Counted from the first letter of the stretch, positions 20,506-32,069 are shown. The stretch: 64,000 nucleotides of DNA from Buddleja alternifolia (GCA_019426215.1 CM033392.1:36004814-36068813); one strand, 5' to 3'. Made by a program: numbers and translations. Notes: generated by a model not told the origin, from the sequence alone.

Positions 20506-21621
20506 TTCTCTTTTTCTTTCTTTTCGTTTTGTCTTTTCTTTGTTTTATTCCATTTCATATTTTGAGTAGTGCTTTCATCGTGTTCCCAGGTATTCCATTA
20601 ATTCGCACGATTCGACACAAGCAACCGATACCAATCATACTTACTGGAAAGCGTGGTGTATGTCCAATGGAATGAACGCTTCGGCAATCGTTGAAGAAAA
20701 GCCATCAATTTTCCTCTATTGAAGCGTTTGAAGCAATAGGGGAATGTTTCGGTGTCTTTTGAACCTAAGCCAAAGCAATTGGACCACGGGTGGTGCACGC
20801 CACGGTGTTTATTATCCAACGCCGCAAGGTTGGGGTCCTTGGACACCAACACTGCAGGGTTGGGGTCCTTGGACACCAACGCCATGGTGTTCGACATCCA
20901 ACACTGTGGAGTTGGCTACTGCACACCAACGCTGCGGCATGCTGCGTTCGCTGGTTATATAAAGGGGCATCAGCCAAATTTTTCCCCATTTCACATTTGA
21001 GCCCTAATTTCAATTCCTACAACAAAACTCGCCCCTTACAAACATTCCAATTACTCCCACATAACTCAAAATCTCTCAAATTCGTCTTAAATCCACACTA
21101 TCGAACCCATTTCCTACCTTTTCCACCGATCAAAACTCAAAAATTCCAGCCAAAAATTGCTCTTCCAAGCCACATCGACGCCGTCCGCGCCTCACACTGT
21201 CGCTGCCGAAATGGTGCCACCATCACCGGATTTCAACTTATAATTTGATCTTCTTTGGGTAAAGTAATAGCTTCATTCATCATTTTGTGATAATTATCTT
21301 CCCTTTTGGATTAATGTTCATATATACTTTGTGGTAAATTGTGGGGTGCGAGTTGATATTAATTGTTGGATTGTTGATGATATCGTGATTTTGGTTGGTG
21401 ATTGAGAATATCATTTGGGTCAATTAAATTTTTTGGGTTTCATTGTCTTGCTCGTTTTATCCATTTACAATTCGTGAGCTTGTTGTTGATTTTAAGTTGT
21501 GCAAAATAGGTGGTGGGTGTGGTTGCTGAAGCAGTTTGGGGGTACACTGTTGATTTCGGTTATGTGTGTGGATCGAGCGTTATTTTTCAGACTATGTTGC
21601 ATATAGATTGGGAGGTCGGCA
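20506..21621 (+). other. Region between gypsy integrase and last ORF, promoter-like
   Basis: No pol sequence is seen here. 20740-20960 holds a short repeat: TTGGGGTCCTTGGACACCAA occurs twice (starting about 20832 and 20862), followed by CCAACGC variants. A TATA-like box TTATATAAAGGGG lies at 20954-20966. The run CAACGCTGCGGCATGC before it recalls AACGCCGCGGCATTC before the LTR TATA box at 14331. From 20970 to 21621 there is a C-rich then T/G-rich leader with no clear gene. It could drive the ORF at 21622, but this is inference. Confidence 0.45.
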
Positions 21622-21990
21622 ATGAGAACTCGATATTCTTGGGCGGAGAAAGGGAAGGCTAAGGCTTCCACCTCTACCCAAGAGGATGAACTGCCGTATG
21701 AGGATGAAGCTCAGTTGGATGATAGTTACTCTGAGCCCGAAACTTGTCCACGGGCTAACTACAATAGTCACAAGTTTGTTAGCCGAGCCACCTTCGCCTG
21801 TTTCTCAGAAAAGTTGACTAAAAAAAATGTTGTTGATGAGAGGGCATTGGATTGCTCGATTGAACCGTTCAAGTCTAATATTCGGAATCAAGGTTGGTTT
21901 CATTTTACGCAGCCCGAGGAGGCTATTCTTCCATTGGTCAAGGGGTTTATGCCAATGCCACTGGCAAGCCAGAAGATGTGCACCGATTAG
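21622..21990 (+). pseudogene. Plant transposon protein N-terminus, truncated
   Basis: An open frame of 122 codons starts MRTRYSWAEKGKAKAST. It has an acidic, Ser/Thr-rich head, then KFVSRATFACFSEKLTKKNV, ERALDCSIE and PLVKGFMPMPL. This resembles the 'putative plant transposon protein' domain often found 3' of pol in Athila-like elements; its function is unknown. The homology ends at 21990, where an LTR starts. Just before it an alternative frame reads ANATGKPEDVHRLV, which fits the family better than the end of this ORF, so a frameshift lies near 21950. Position after integrase suggests the extra 3' ORF of the same gypsy element. Confidence 0.6.
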
Positions 21991-23368
21991 TGATAAGGGT
22001 TGTTTTTATGTGTTTTTTAATCCCTTACATTTATGTTTTAGATTTATTTATTGCTTCTTATATGCCACATATGCGTAGAATCTATGTGCTTATTGAGTAA
22101 AGGTGGAAAATCACTGCAATCAACGTAAAGCACACAAAAACACAGTATTTCAGTTTATTTTGAAACTGAGTTTGAGGAAATTTTCTTTTAGAAAGTTGTA
22201 GAGCTCCATCTTGGCTTTACGTCGCAACTTGAATCATCCAAATCGGAGGTCCGTGGAGAAAGTTATGAAGACAACACAATTGTTGCGCTGAAAAACAAGA
22301 AAACGGTTCATACTTCTGCATCCGGCGCCGGTCAACTTATTCCCCAAGCCACTTAGGCCACCTGTACCTCGCCTAGGAGCCATTTAGGTTGCGCCTGGGC
22401 GCCGATGTAACCGTTTTTTAAGGTATAATGGTTAAATTTCACCATAGGAGTGGGGGTTTGAAATCTAGAGCATTGGAAGCCAATTTTCTGAGATTGGAGC
22501 CAACTTTTCATCAATATTTGAGGAACAAGAAGAGGGTTTTGGCTAGGAATTGAAGCTCCAAGCAAGGATCCATCATCAAGCACACCTTAGGGAGTTTTAC
22601 TTTCTATCATTTACATATTTATATTCATAACTATGCATATGTTTGCTCTAGATCTTCTTAAAGTCTTGATGAGGAACTAATTTGTAGAACTAAGGCCATG
22701 TGAAGGTCGAATTTATGAATCAATATAGATGAAGTAATTTTTCGTATTAATTCTCCTATTGCTTTGTGTGTTGATTTTGTGCTTTTATTCCAATCATATG
22801 CTTGATCACCATATACTTCCTATTTTGCCTAGTCTATTCATTCAAGAGAATATAGGTTAGGGTTCAAAGGAATCAACACATCATCCGAAACAAATGAGGA
22901 ATTGCCCCTAGAAATAGGTAGAGATTCCCGGGTGCTGTTAGCCAGATTTATCCGGGAAAATTCTAGAACGTAAATGCATGGTTATTTGTTATATTCTCGG
23001 ATAGACATATCTAGAGAACCGTCAATTAATGATAAGATTATTGTGAGCCGAAACATCTGGTAATAATTAACTAAGGAATTTCTACGAAAGTAAGAGGAGT
23101 CTAATAATTCAAAGAGTAGCTCATATATATTGATGAGAAAATACGTTTGAAGCATGTGCCTTAGTCGCTTTATCATATGTGAGATTTAATCCATTGCTTG
23201 TTTTCTCTTTGGTTTTTCGTTTGTTTAATCATTTACTTGCACTTTACTTTAGTTGTTTACTTATTGTCAATCATAAACTAAAATTCAACTCTCTGTGGTT
23301 CTACAACCCAAACTTCTTTTTGTCCACTTATATTACTACACACGACTAGTGCACTTGCTATAAAATCA
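21991..23368 (+). repeat. Gypsy-type LTR (solo), 1378 bp
   Basis: It starts TGATAAGGGTTGTTTTTATG and ends ATAAAATCA. The start, the middle (GATCACCATAT; GATTCCCGGGTGC) and the tail (ACTACACACGACTAGTGCAC) align with the LTR at 23592-25217. No internal gypsy sequence adjoins it. Both sides show GATTAG (21985-21990 and 23369-23374), a 6-bp match where 5 bp is expected. Confidence 0.75.
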
Positions 23369-23591
23369 GATTAGCGGCTTCTTTAAGCATTCTGTTCCGT
23401 CGCTCGGCAACTCCATTCTGTTGAGGTGTTCTAGGTGCAGACTACTCATGAAGTATTCCGAAATCTGTGCAAAACTTCTCAACAAATTGGTTAGTAAATT
23501 TAGTTCCTCTATCGCTTCTAATTCTCATCACCTTTAAATCTTTTGAGGTTTGTAATTGACGAATTAGTGTTGTGAGCTTGACATTAGTTTC
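23369..23591 (-). pseudogene. Sirevirus-like integrase, distal part of fragment
   Basis: Minus-strand translation gives VMRIRSDRGTKFTNQF (second catalytic Asp), FGILHE followed by a TAG, and RTPQQNGVAERRNRMLKEAA (catalytic Glu). The segment continues the integrase on the other side of the solo LTR in the right order. It ends at 23369. One in-frame stop is seen. Confidence 0.87.
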
Positions 23592-25217
23592 TGATAGGAG
23601 TCATTTTTACGTGTTTTTAAGCCCCTTTGCGTTTATGTTTTAGGTTCATTTATCACTTGATTTTGTCACTTGTGCGTTTAATTCGTGCATTAAGTGATTT
23701 CAGGCCTTAAGTGGATACAATTGAAGAAAGGGTGGAAAAATGATGTATAAAACAAGTTTACGCCAAGATGTTTCACACCTCCACGACCAAACAAGCAAGA
23801 AATAAGCTGGAGTTAGCCAAAATCATGTTTTAGTACCATTTCTGCACACCTGGGCGCCAAATCAGAAACAACCTCCACGTTGGAACGCCATTTTGCTATT
23901 TTTAGAGACAGAATTGGATGAAGTGTCCTTCTACAAAGTTTTAGATCTATGTCTTATCTTTACATGGGTACTTGAATCATCCAATTCGGAGATATGTGGA
24001 GACGTTTATGACTAAAACACTATCCCTGCGCTGGAAAACACGAAAGTGGCAGCTCATGTTCTTGTTAGGTGGAAAACAAGAGAATGGTAGGTGCAAATTC
24101 TTGGTTGGTGGAAATTCTTGGTAGGTAGAAAACAAGAGAATGGTAGGTGCAAATTCTTGGTAGGTAGAAATTCTTGGTAGGAGGAAAGAAAGAGAAGGGT
24201 AGCTAAAATTCTTGGTAGATGGATTTTTGGGTATTTAAAGGGGAGTGGGGAGCTCACTTGAGAGCATCAAAAAATCATCCTTTGAGAGTGTGAGGACGAA
24301 AATTCAGGGGTTTGGGGGAGAATTCTCTTGGTTTTGAGTCATCCTATCATCATACTTGAAGAGCTAAGAAGAGGAAAAGGAGGGATTCAAGCTTCCAATC
24401 AAGAATCGATCATCAATCCAAAATAGGGAGTTTCTTAGTTTGATATTCATCTTTATCTATGAGTAATTCTATGTTTTTATTGTTTTTCCAATTTCAATTA
24501 TGAACTAATTTTCCCTTAACTAGGGCCATGTGAAGGCCAAAGTTATGAGTATATATATATGATATTATTCTTCGTATTAATTCTACAATTGCTTTGTGTT
24601 TTGATTTTGTGCGTAATTACTTGCATATGTTTGATCACCATATGTTTGTCATATTGCCTAACTTAATAGTTTGAAAGAATATAAGTTAGGGTTCAAAGAA
24701 ATCATCACATCATCCGTAAAAAATAGGGAATTGCCCCTAGAGATAGGTAGAGATTCCCGGGTGCAGTTAGCCGAATTTATTCGGGAAAATTCTAGAACTT
24801 GAATGCATGATTATTGATTAAATTCTCGGATAGACATATTTAGAGAACTGTCAATTTATCATAGGATTATTACAGCCGAGACATCGGGTAGTAATTAATT
24901 AAGGAATTTTCACCAAAGCAATAGTAGTCTAATAATACGAAGAATAGTTCATATTTATATTAACAAGTAAATTTGGTTGAAGCATGTGCCTTAGTTGTTT
25001 TATCTCATAAGAATCTAAATCTATTTGCTAAGTCTCGTTTTCACATTTTTATTGTAAATTAATCACAATCTTTTAATTCAATTTTAATTGCTTTTAAATT
25101 CCTAGCTTTAAATAATCTTGTCTCTGTGGGATCGATAACTCGGACTTAAAGTCCACTTTATTACTACACACGACCAGTCCACTTGCTGTTTAATACACGT
25201 AAGGATTTTTCGTGTCA
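23592..25217 (+). repeat. Solo gypsy-type LTR, 1626 bp, TSD GTTTC
   Basis: It starts TGATAGGAGTCATTTTTACG and ends TTTTTCGTGTCA. GTTTC precedes it (23587-23591) and follows it (25218-25222), a perfect 5-bp target duplication. It sits inside the minus-strand integrase: KDE-T is cut and resumes in the correct order on the other side. A short repeat 'AATTCTTGGTAGGTAGAAA' occurs in variants at 24090-24220. No gene lies in it. Confidence 0.93.
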
Positions 25218-25962
25218 GTTTCATCTTTTGTTGCCAGAAATTCTACCCATGTATAGCAAGAAAAATCATCATCTATTACTAGCGAATACTTTTTAGCACA
25301 AACACTCATGATTTGAATAGGACAAACAAATCTAAATGCAACAGTTCAAGAATTCTAGAAGTATATAGGCGTAGTTTCTTCTTAAAAGATGATTTTACTT
25401 GTTTACCCATTTGACAGGCATTACATAAGCGATTTTTCTGAAAGGAACCCTTAGGTAATCCCTCTACTAGATTTACTGATATTAACTGAGAGATTGCCTT
25501 AAAGTTGAGGTGATTCATTTTTCTATGCCATAACCAACCTAATTCATTTTGAGTTTGAGCAACAAAGCATGTGGGGTTGTTATCTGTTGTTGAATCCCAA
25601 TCTACTAAATACAGGTTGTTTGTTCTTTTTCCTCTTAATTTAGTAGACTTAGTCTTAGCGTCGTTAACATAGCAACAGTCGTTTGAGAATTTGACTTCAA
25701 AGCCTTTATCATAAAATTGACTAATACTTAATAAATTATGCTTAAGACCCTCAACATAATATACATCACTATTCATGATGTTCCCCCTATGCATGATACC
25801 TATACATTTGGTTTTACTTTTGGAGTTATCACCGAATATAGCTTGAGGACCGTTGGTTGTACGATAGTTAACCAACAGATCTTTTGAGCTAGTCATGTAC
25901 CTTGATGACCCACCATCAATGTACCAAACTGAAGTATCGGTGTTAGCTCTAGGTACCTGCAT
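25218..25962 (-). pseudogene. Sirevirus-like protease end, GAG-pre-integrase, integrase start
   Basis: The protease active site reads WYIDGGSSRYMTSS, where DSG is expected, so Ser is replaced by Gly. GLKHNLLSISQFYDKGFEV and the GAG-pre-integrase zinc site (HRKMNHLNF; CNACQMGKQVKSS) follow, then LELLHLDLF, the start of the integrase. After a stop near 25306 the core continues as YSLVIDDDFSCYTWVEF to the solo-LTR insertion. The segment is otherwise open for 218 codons. Confidence 0.88.
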
Positions 25963-26730
25963 TTAAAGGACAGTTCGAATTCTTCTTAGGTACCTACATT
26001 GGGTCCTTCAATGTCAGTGACTTTAGTTTGAATTAAAACTTTTGGAACCCATATTTGCCTTGTCTTCATTGAGGACAATTGGCCTTCTTGGGTTTCGGTT
26101 TGTGTTGTGTGTGCTTTTTAGGTGTATAGTAATACCCTCGATTATAATAGTAATCATAGTCATAAACATAATCATAATCATCATAGTATCGTTAATATGA
26201 TCTAGATCTTTGAGCATATTGACGCTGGCATTTCCTTGGCACTGGCTTAGGAGTCAGTTTTGGCAATTGACGCTTTGCGTTTGATTCACTTGTAGATGGT
26301 TTATCCTTAGCCTTTTTAGCGTTTGGATGAACCTTCTTCTGTGAATCATTCACTTTCCTCTTCTCCTTATTGCCTGAGTTGGTATTAACCTTCTCATTTG
26401 GCCTTTTGCCATTGTCCTTGGATTCATTCAGCGTTTGACTGTTTGAACTCTTCTCAACAAAGAATACACCTTTTCCTTTGTTGGTTGCTGTAACCTTAGA
26501 TGTTTTTTATCTTTGACCAAATTTATCACAACCTAAACCGGTCTTTTCACCAAAAAATCTGGTTACCTTAGTCACATTATTAGCTTTCTTGACGCTTTCG
26601 ATAATGATGAGACAAGCTGTTCTGATTTGGCAAGTCTAGCGATCAATTCGACTTCTCTCTTGACTATTATATCAATATCACCTTTTAATTGGATAATTTC
26701 ACTCTCAAGCCATTGATTCTTCTCAATGCA
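25963..26730 (-). pseudogene. Sirevirus-like Gag-Pol linker, eroded
   Basis: The stretch between zinc knuckle/coiled-coil part and protease has no long frame. Pieces such as QLKGDIDIIVKREVELIARL near 26650 look like a continuing coiled coil, and a Lys/Asn-rich linker is seen near 26300-26450. A His/Tyr/Asp-rich low-complexity run (26120-26200) lies close to the protease. Several frame changes are needed to connect it. Confidence 0.6.
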
Positions 26731-27640
26731 TTATTGCTGAACTTGGAACTCTGCCTTGAGCATCATTCTATCACTTGTGAGCGATGAAATGATATCAAAG
26801 TGATTTTGATATATCTTGGCGGTATCCTGACAATCTTTGTAATACTCAGTTACTTTGTCAAGTAATTCATCATAAGAATGAGGATGAGATAATTCAGTGT
26901 TTACCTTAGATGGTGATTCATCAGATGCTTCTTCATCTCTTGCCATAAGACAAATTAACACTGAGTCGCTTGTTGGCTCATCATCACTGCTTTCATTTAA
27001 TGATTCCAAATCCTCTTCAGGTGCGGAGAATAGTTCAGATTCCGCTAGCAAACCTTGTTGGCGAAGGTTGCTCCTGAATTGGTTTCTATCCGCATAATCT
27101 TGCCTTGTGGGCTTAGATACATTCGGATAAGGGCAATTTACCTGGTAGTGCCTTGGTTTCCTGCAATTGTAACACATATTAGTTTTTATTTTCTGTTCAG
27201 TGGTTAATGGCTTGGAAACTGCTGGTGCTGAAGTATTTTGTATTGGAGACGGAGGCACTTGGTATTGAACTGCCACTGGAGACTGAGGAGCAGAATATAC
27301 TGGTGCTTGATACTGTGACGCTGGTGCAGAAGGAGGGGTTTGTAATGAAGTCTGTCCACTAGGGTTTCTCTTTTCGTATCTTAGAAATTTCTTGAATTTC
27401 TTAACTAATAATGCCATTTCCTTTTCCTCATTCGATTCTATCGCTTTCACCTCACTCACTGTCTTTCCCTTGATCTTAGTAGTAGCTATCAGGGCTCCTG
27501 ATTCAGTCGCTGATGTAGAAGTTGTTGTGTCGCTGACTTCTCCTAGTTCAAACTCAAATGCCTTTAATTCTGAAAAGACATGTTCCGGAGTTGAGTTTCC
27601 AATGTTTGTGATTCTCTCATGGCAATAGTCTTAATCAAAC
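26731..27640 (-). pseudogene. Sirevirus-like gag C-terminal part with zinc knuckle
   Basis: The open frame 27459-26731 has KEMALLVKKFKKFLR, a Pro/Gln/Ser-rich linker, the zinc knuckle CYNCRKPRHYQVNC (CX2CX4HX4C complete), and an acidic Ser/Glu-rich tail (SAPEEDLESLNESSDDE). Its end, YDELLDKVTEYYKDCQDTAK, is predicted coiled coil by its heptad pattern. The tail is typical of Sirevirus Gag, which is larger than in other copia lineages. 27460-27640 holds the link to the N-terminal part with one stop and a frame change. Confidence 0.87.
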
Positions 27641-27641
27641 G

Positions 27642-28250
27642 CTAGCTTGGAAGGCTTCTGAATATCTTGTTGACCATTTCCTTGTTAGTCAACTCCTTAT
27701 CTAGTGACGCTAACTCTGTAATGAGCAAAGTGAACCTTGCCTCTAATTGTTCTAGCGTCTCGTTGGGCTGCATTTTAAAATGTTCAAATCTTTGCATGGC
27801 TATGGAAAGCTTGTTCCCCTTCATCTGTGTTGAACCTTTGCACACGATAGCCAACTTATCCCATATCTCTTTTGAAGTCTTACATTGCTTGATCTTGTTG
27901 AACAATGCATCATTGTCTCCTAACGCTAAGTGTACAGCGCTTCGTCCAACATTATCTAGAGTCGCTCTTTTCCGATCTTCTGGCGTCCATTCTAACTTGG
28001 GCTTCTCGACATAACCATCTGGAGTAGCCTCAGTTGCTCTAGGGGCTCGAGTTACAACTTTCATGAACTGAATGGGGCCATCTGTAATTACTTCACACAT
28101 CTCATTATCACATGAACATAAGTATGCAAATGCTCTAAGTTTACATGAATCATAGTTTGATTCAACCAGCTTAGGCATCTTGTTAAAAGCCATGATAAGA
28201 GATTTAAAAAGAAATAAAGTGACTAAGTTTATAAAAATGGATCTAAACAA
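27642..28250 (-). pseudogene. Sirevirus-like gag N-terminal part (UBN2)
   Basis: An open frame of 202 codons encodes the capsid part. Motifs are KLVESNYDSCKLRAFAYL, KTSKEIWDKLAIVCKGS, MQRFEHFKMQPNETLEQLEA and NKEMVNKIFRSLP, a UBN2-type copia Gag. The true start is probably the ATG of MAFNKMPKL (28190-28192), close to the primer-binding site; the upstream 19 codons are hydrophobic leader sequence in the same frame. The frame stops at 27642 just after RSLPS, where the family normally continues. Confidence 0.88.
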
Positions 28251-28289
28251 GCAGTTACCCTTAGAAACGCTTAGGTTTCTACTTCAATC

Positions 28290-28301
28290 GCTCTGATACC
28301 A
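28290..28301 (-). promoter_or_regulatory. Primer-binding site, Sirevirus-like element
   Basis: GCTCTGATACCA on the plus strand is TGGTATCAGAGC on the minus strand, complementary to the initiator tRNA-Met 3' end. It lies 5 bp inside the LTR edge at 28307. Confidence 0.92.
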
Positions 28302-28306
28302 CTTGA

Positions 28307-29759
28307 TGGTCCCAAGTGGCATGCGAAAGGGTTTAGAAGGGGGGGGGGGGGGTTGAATAGACTCTGAAGTTTTTTTCGACTTCAAAAATTTCGAATCACT
28401 TTTTAAAAATTTGAACACTTGGAGAGCTGAGCGCTAGGTTAGGCGCAACAATAAAGATAACTTAGACTTAGTGATTTTAGCAATTTACCAAAGTAGGGTA
28501 AGGCTTAGATCGCTTAATCAGGGTTAGCACATTGGAAATAATTTTAAAACTTAAGCGTTCGTTTTGGTCAAATAGTCGCTTAATCATTTTACTTGTCTTT
28601 TTCAGAACAAGTGAAAGAATATAAAGTAAGACAATAAGATAGTAAATAACACAAGAATTTGTAAGGTTCACTGGGTGGTGTAATCCCAGCTATGTCCTTC
28701 TTCTCCTTGAACACTTGGAGGAATTCCACTAAATTGATTATCGAAGGATCACACAGAGGCTTCTACAAAATAGAGGGGAGGATGATGATCTTGGGCTCCT
28801 GGATCACACATATTTCAGCACCAATGAAGATCTTCACCAATAAGCTTCTCTCACTCAGAAATATTGCTTGTAGAGTCAACAACTTCTTCACACAGACAGA
28901 GGAGGTTGACGATTTTGATCACAGGTTTGTTTGATTTTAGGAAGTTCAAACAACTTAGGATATCTCAATAATAATGTATGGTTCTTCTTTGAAGATGTTT
29001 GAGATATCTATGACTGTCTGGAATGTATGTAAAAAGCTTGAAATAATTTTGGCTATGGAGTTTCTAAGCATTTCTTGAGAAAATATTTCAGCGAAGTTTG
29101 GACTTTCTTGTGTATGTTCTTCTATTTTTAGAGTTTGCTGAGGTAAGGTATTTATAGGCATTTTCTTGGGATTTGTTCATGCCTTTTCTCTGACATTCCT
29201 GAAATCCTGGGATTTGATGTGGCAGGTTTGAACTTTGAAATTTTGACAGTCTATGCCAGTAGATAGCTTGCTCCATATACAATCTGTCCTTATCACATTT
29301 AATGCTCTTATCAAGCATTTAATGCATTTGAAATTTATTTCCCGCTGGAAATAAATATCCGTTAAATGATTGCATTTAAGTCCTTAGTGACTTCAAAATT
29401 TATTTCAGGTGAATCTGATCTTCTTGATTGCCTGAGTGCTTTGATCGCTTAATTCATGCATCCTGAAACAGTCCATAGCGATTAGCAGTCGCTCAAGACA
29501 AAATCTTCATCTTCGCTTGACTTCAGATGCTGATCTTCAACTTCATCTCTAATAGACTCACCTGAAACTCTACTAGCGACTTGGTATCCAATACTTAGTC
29601 TAAAATCTACAAAGATAAAAATTACAAGCCTAGCAAGATTACAAACTTTCAAACGCTTATACAATTGATCTATGAAAACATAAACTTACATTCTTTTGCG
29701 GTCTAACATAAATTCCTATCTTGTCACCATCAAAACATCTAACATGAAATTTCCTAACA
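28307..29759 (-). repeat. Sirevirus-like 5' LTR, 1453 bp
   Basis: On the minus strand it begins TGTTAGGAAATTTCATG (29759) and ends CACTTGGGACCA (28307). A run of 14 G on the plus strand (28339-28352) lies near the end of the LTR. Pieces of the same LTR recur three times in the array at 35476-38015. The right edge abuts integrase sequence of copia no. 3, so this element inserted into that copy. Confidence 0.9.
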
Positions 29760-30540
29760 TAAACGTATCAAAACACTCCGATCTAATCGAGGTGGAGAAT
29801 ACATGAGTGTCGAATTTGGTGAGTTCTTAATTGAACATGGAATTGTATTGCAATTAACTCCTACAGAAACTCCACAACTTAATGGGGTATGATAGCGAGG
29901 AAATAGAACACTATTGAATATGGTTCGATCGATGCTCAACTACAAGGACCTTCCCATATTGTTGTGGGACCATGCATTGCTTACAGTACCGCACATCTTG
30001 AATAGGTGTCCATCTTTGTTCCTAAAACTCCTTATCAGATATGGAGCGAAAAGATGCCAAGTCTTAAACACATTAGGATATGGGGGTTGTCCAATCTATG
30101 TGAAAATGACGAAGATGGAGAAATTGGAAGATAGATCTTTAAAGGGTCGATTTGTTGGTTTTCCAGAAGATTCTATGGGATACCTCTTCTACCTTGCATG
30201 ATGATCAACGAGTCATTGTGGCTCTACATGCGTACTTTCTCAAAGATGAGTTCCTTCAAGAAGGTGGTGTAGGAAGAAAGATTGTTCTGAAAGAACAAAA
30301 CGAAATCCCTTTAGAGACCACTATTTAAGAAACTCAAAATGAACCTAACCAAATGCAACCACTGTTGCATAGATCGAGTAGAGTATGTCAGCCGCCTGAC
30401 ATATATGGTTATCTACTACAAGGAGAGCATAAATTGTATATCGTAGCCGAAGAAAACTATGGAGATGATTCTCTTTTACAGGGAGAGCATAATTTGTATG
30501 CCGTGCCGGAAGGAAACTATGGATATAGATTCTGCGAAAT
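29760..30540 (+). pseudogene. copia no. 3 integrase C-terminal part
   Basis: It starts inside the integrase core (IKTLRSNRGGEYMS with the Asp changed to Asn in the SDRG block) because the Sirevirus-like LTR cuts it at 29759. LNGV is followed by stops where AERQNRT is expected. LPILLWDHALLTVPHILNRC, KMEKLEDRSLKGRFVGFPED and a Gln/Glu-rich linker with a duplicated YLLQGEHKLY / LLQGEHNLY segment follow. Stops and shifts are frequent. It overlaps the part of integrase found in copia no. 1, so it is a separate copy. Confidence 0.88.
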
Positions 30541-31763
30541 GGCTTGAGGCTATGAAGATAGAGATGGATTTGATGTATTCGAACCAAGTCTGGACTCTGG
30601 TAGACTGCCCTAGGGGGTATAGCGCCAATAGGTTGCAAATGGATTTACAAGAGAAATATTAGTCTGGATGGCAAGGTAGATAACTTTAAAGCTAGGCTAG
30701 TGGCAAAAGGGTAGAGTCAAAAAGAGGGAATTCATGACTATGAGGAAACCTTCTCTCCCATAGCCATGATCAAATCCATCAAAATTCTGCTTGCAATAGC
30801 TACGCACCTAGACTATGAAATCTGGCAAATAGACATGAAGACCACGTTCTTGAATGGATACCTCGAGGAGGACATCTAAATGGAATAGCCTAAAGATTTC
30901 ATGTCCAATGAACATTCTCTCATAAGGTGTGTAAATTGAATAGATCAATTTATGGACTTAAACATGCATCGCGGAGCTGGAATCTTCATTTTGATGAGGA
31001 AGTTCGAAACTATGGCTTTGTCAAGAATGAAGACAAACCATGCATTTACAAGAAAACCAGTGGGAGTAAAATATCATTTCTAGTCCCATACGTGGTGGAC
31101 ATTCTACTAAAAGATAATGATAAAGGCTTGTTGACTTTGGTCAAAGTGTGACTCTCAAGCACGTTCTCCATGAAAGACTTAGGAAAAACTACCTTTATCC
31201 TTGCAATTCACATCTACAGGGATATAGCGAATAGGAAAATGGGTCTTTCCCAAGCCCTCTATTTAGAAAAGGTTTTGAAGAGATTCGGGATGGAAGATTC
31301 TACAAGAGGCCTCTTGCCCATGAGACATGGACTCCATCTCTCTAAATCTATGAGTCCCCAAAGTGAGGATGATCATAAGAGAATGAGTGGTGTCCCTTAT
31401 GCATCTATAGTAGGGAGTCTTATGTACACTATATTATGCATAAGACCAGACATTGCCTATGTTCTGAGCATGGTAAGTAGGTTTCAAGTTAACCTAAGGA
31501 AAAAGCATTGGATTGCTATGAAGTGTATCCTCAAGTATTTGAGAAGAACTAAGGATATGTGTTTGACATGTAAGGATGGGGAACTAAAGGTGGAAGGTTA
31601 TATTTATTCTGACTTTCAGTCTGATGTCGATGACCACAAATCTACCTTGGGGTTTGTATTCACTTTAAATGGTGGAGTAGTGACTTGGAAAAGTGCCAAG
31701 CAAAGCACGACGGCTGATCTAACCACCAAAGCTGAGTACGTGGCTGTCTCCGAGGCTGTTTAG
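30541..31763 (+). pseudogene. copia no. 3 reverse transcriptase and RNase H start
   Basis: RVT_2-type RT. WTLVDCPRG and DMKTTFLNGYLEEDI (first catalytic Asp) are present, then a TAA and TAG. LNRSIYGLKHASRSWNLHFD is well kept. The YVDD box is YVVD (31089-31100), so a catalytic Asp is lost. LGKTTFILAIHIYRD, YASIVGSLMYTILCIRPDIA and GGVVTWKSAKQSTTADLTTKAEY (RNase H) follow. The ORF 31170-31763 is open for 197 codons and stops at 31761 in EAV, four codons before the RNase H tail resumes. Confidence 0.9.
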
Positions 31764-32069
31764 ATAAAGAAATTTATAGCAGAACTTCAAGTGGTTCCTA
31801 ACATGGAGCTCCCATTGCCACTTTTCTGTGACAACAATGGAGCCATCGCACAGGCTAAGGAATCCAGCTCTCACAATAAATCCAAACACATTGAGAGAAG
31901 ATACCACATCACTAGGAAGATCGTTGGAAGAGGTGACATTGTCGTGCAGAGAATAGATTCAGCAAATAACGTTGCTCACCCACTGACCAAGCCACTATCA
32001 CAGGCGGTGCTAGAGTAACATCTTGAAAATATGGGTATTAAATACCATAACGATTGGCATTAAGTGCAA
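31764..32069 (+). pseudogene. copia no. 3 RNase H C-terminus
   Basis: VPNMELPLPLFCDNNGAIAQ, SHNKSKHIERRYHI and NVAHPLTKPLSQAVLE form the end of copia RNase H. A TAA follows the last of these; the final HLENMGIKYHNDW lies just behind it. The normal end of the protein is about 15 bp from the LTR, with the purine-rich tract AAGTGGAAGA before it. This is the best-preserved 3' end among the forward copies. Confidence 0.9.

Larger units (their letters stand above)
23369..29759 (-). mobile_element. Sirevirus-like copia element, 5' part
   Basis: Read on the minus strand it has a 5' LTR (28307-29759), primer-binding site, gag, zinc knuckle, protease, GAG-pre-integrase and the start of integrase. Everything downstream in the element (RT, RNase H, 3' LTR) is missing where it meets the LTR ending at 23368. 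A solo LTR (23592-25217) sits inside the integrase. Typical Sirevirus features are a long acidic gag C-terminus and the block MGKQVKSSFKKK before STSR-like LELLHLDLF. Confidence 0.82.

Noticed and set aside
21991..25217. The two gypsy-type LTRs as the pair of one small element
   Set aside because: Only ~220 bp of copia integrase lies between them, and the second has its own perfect 5-bp duplication.
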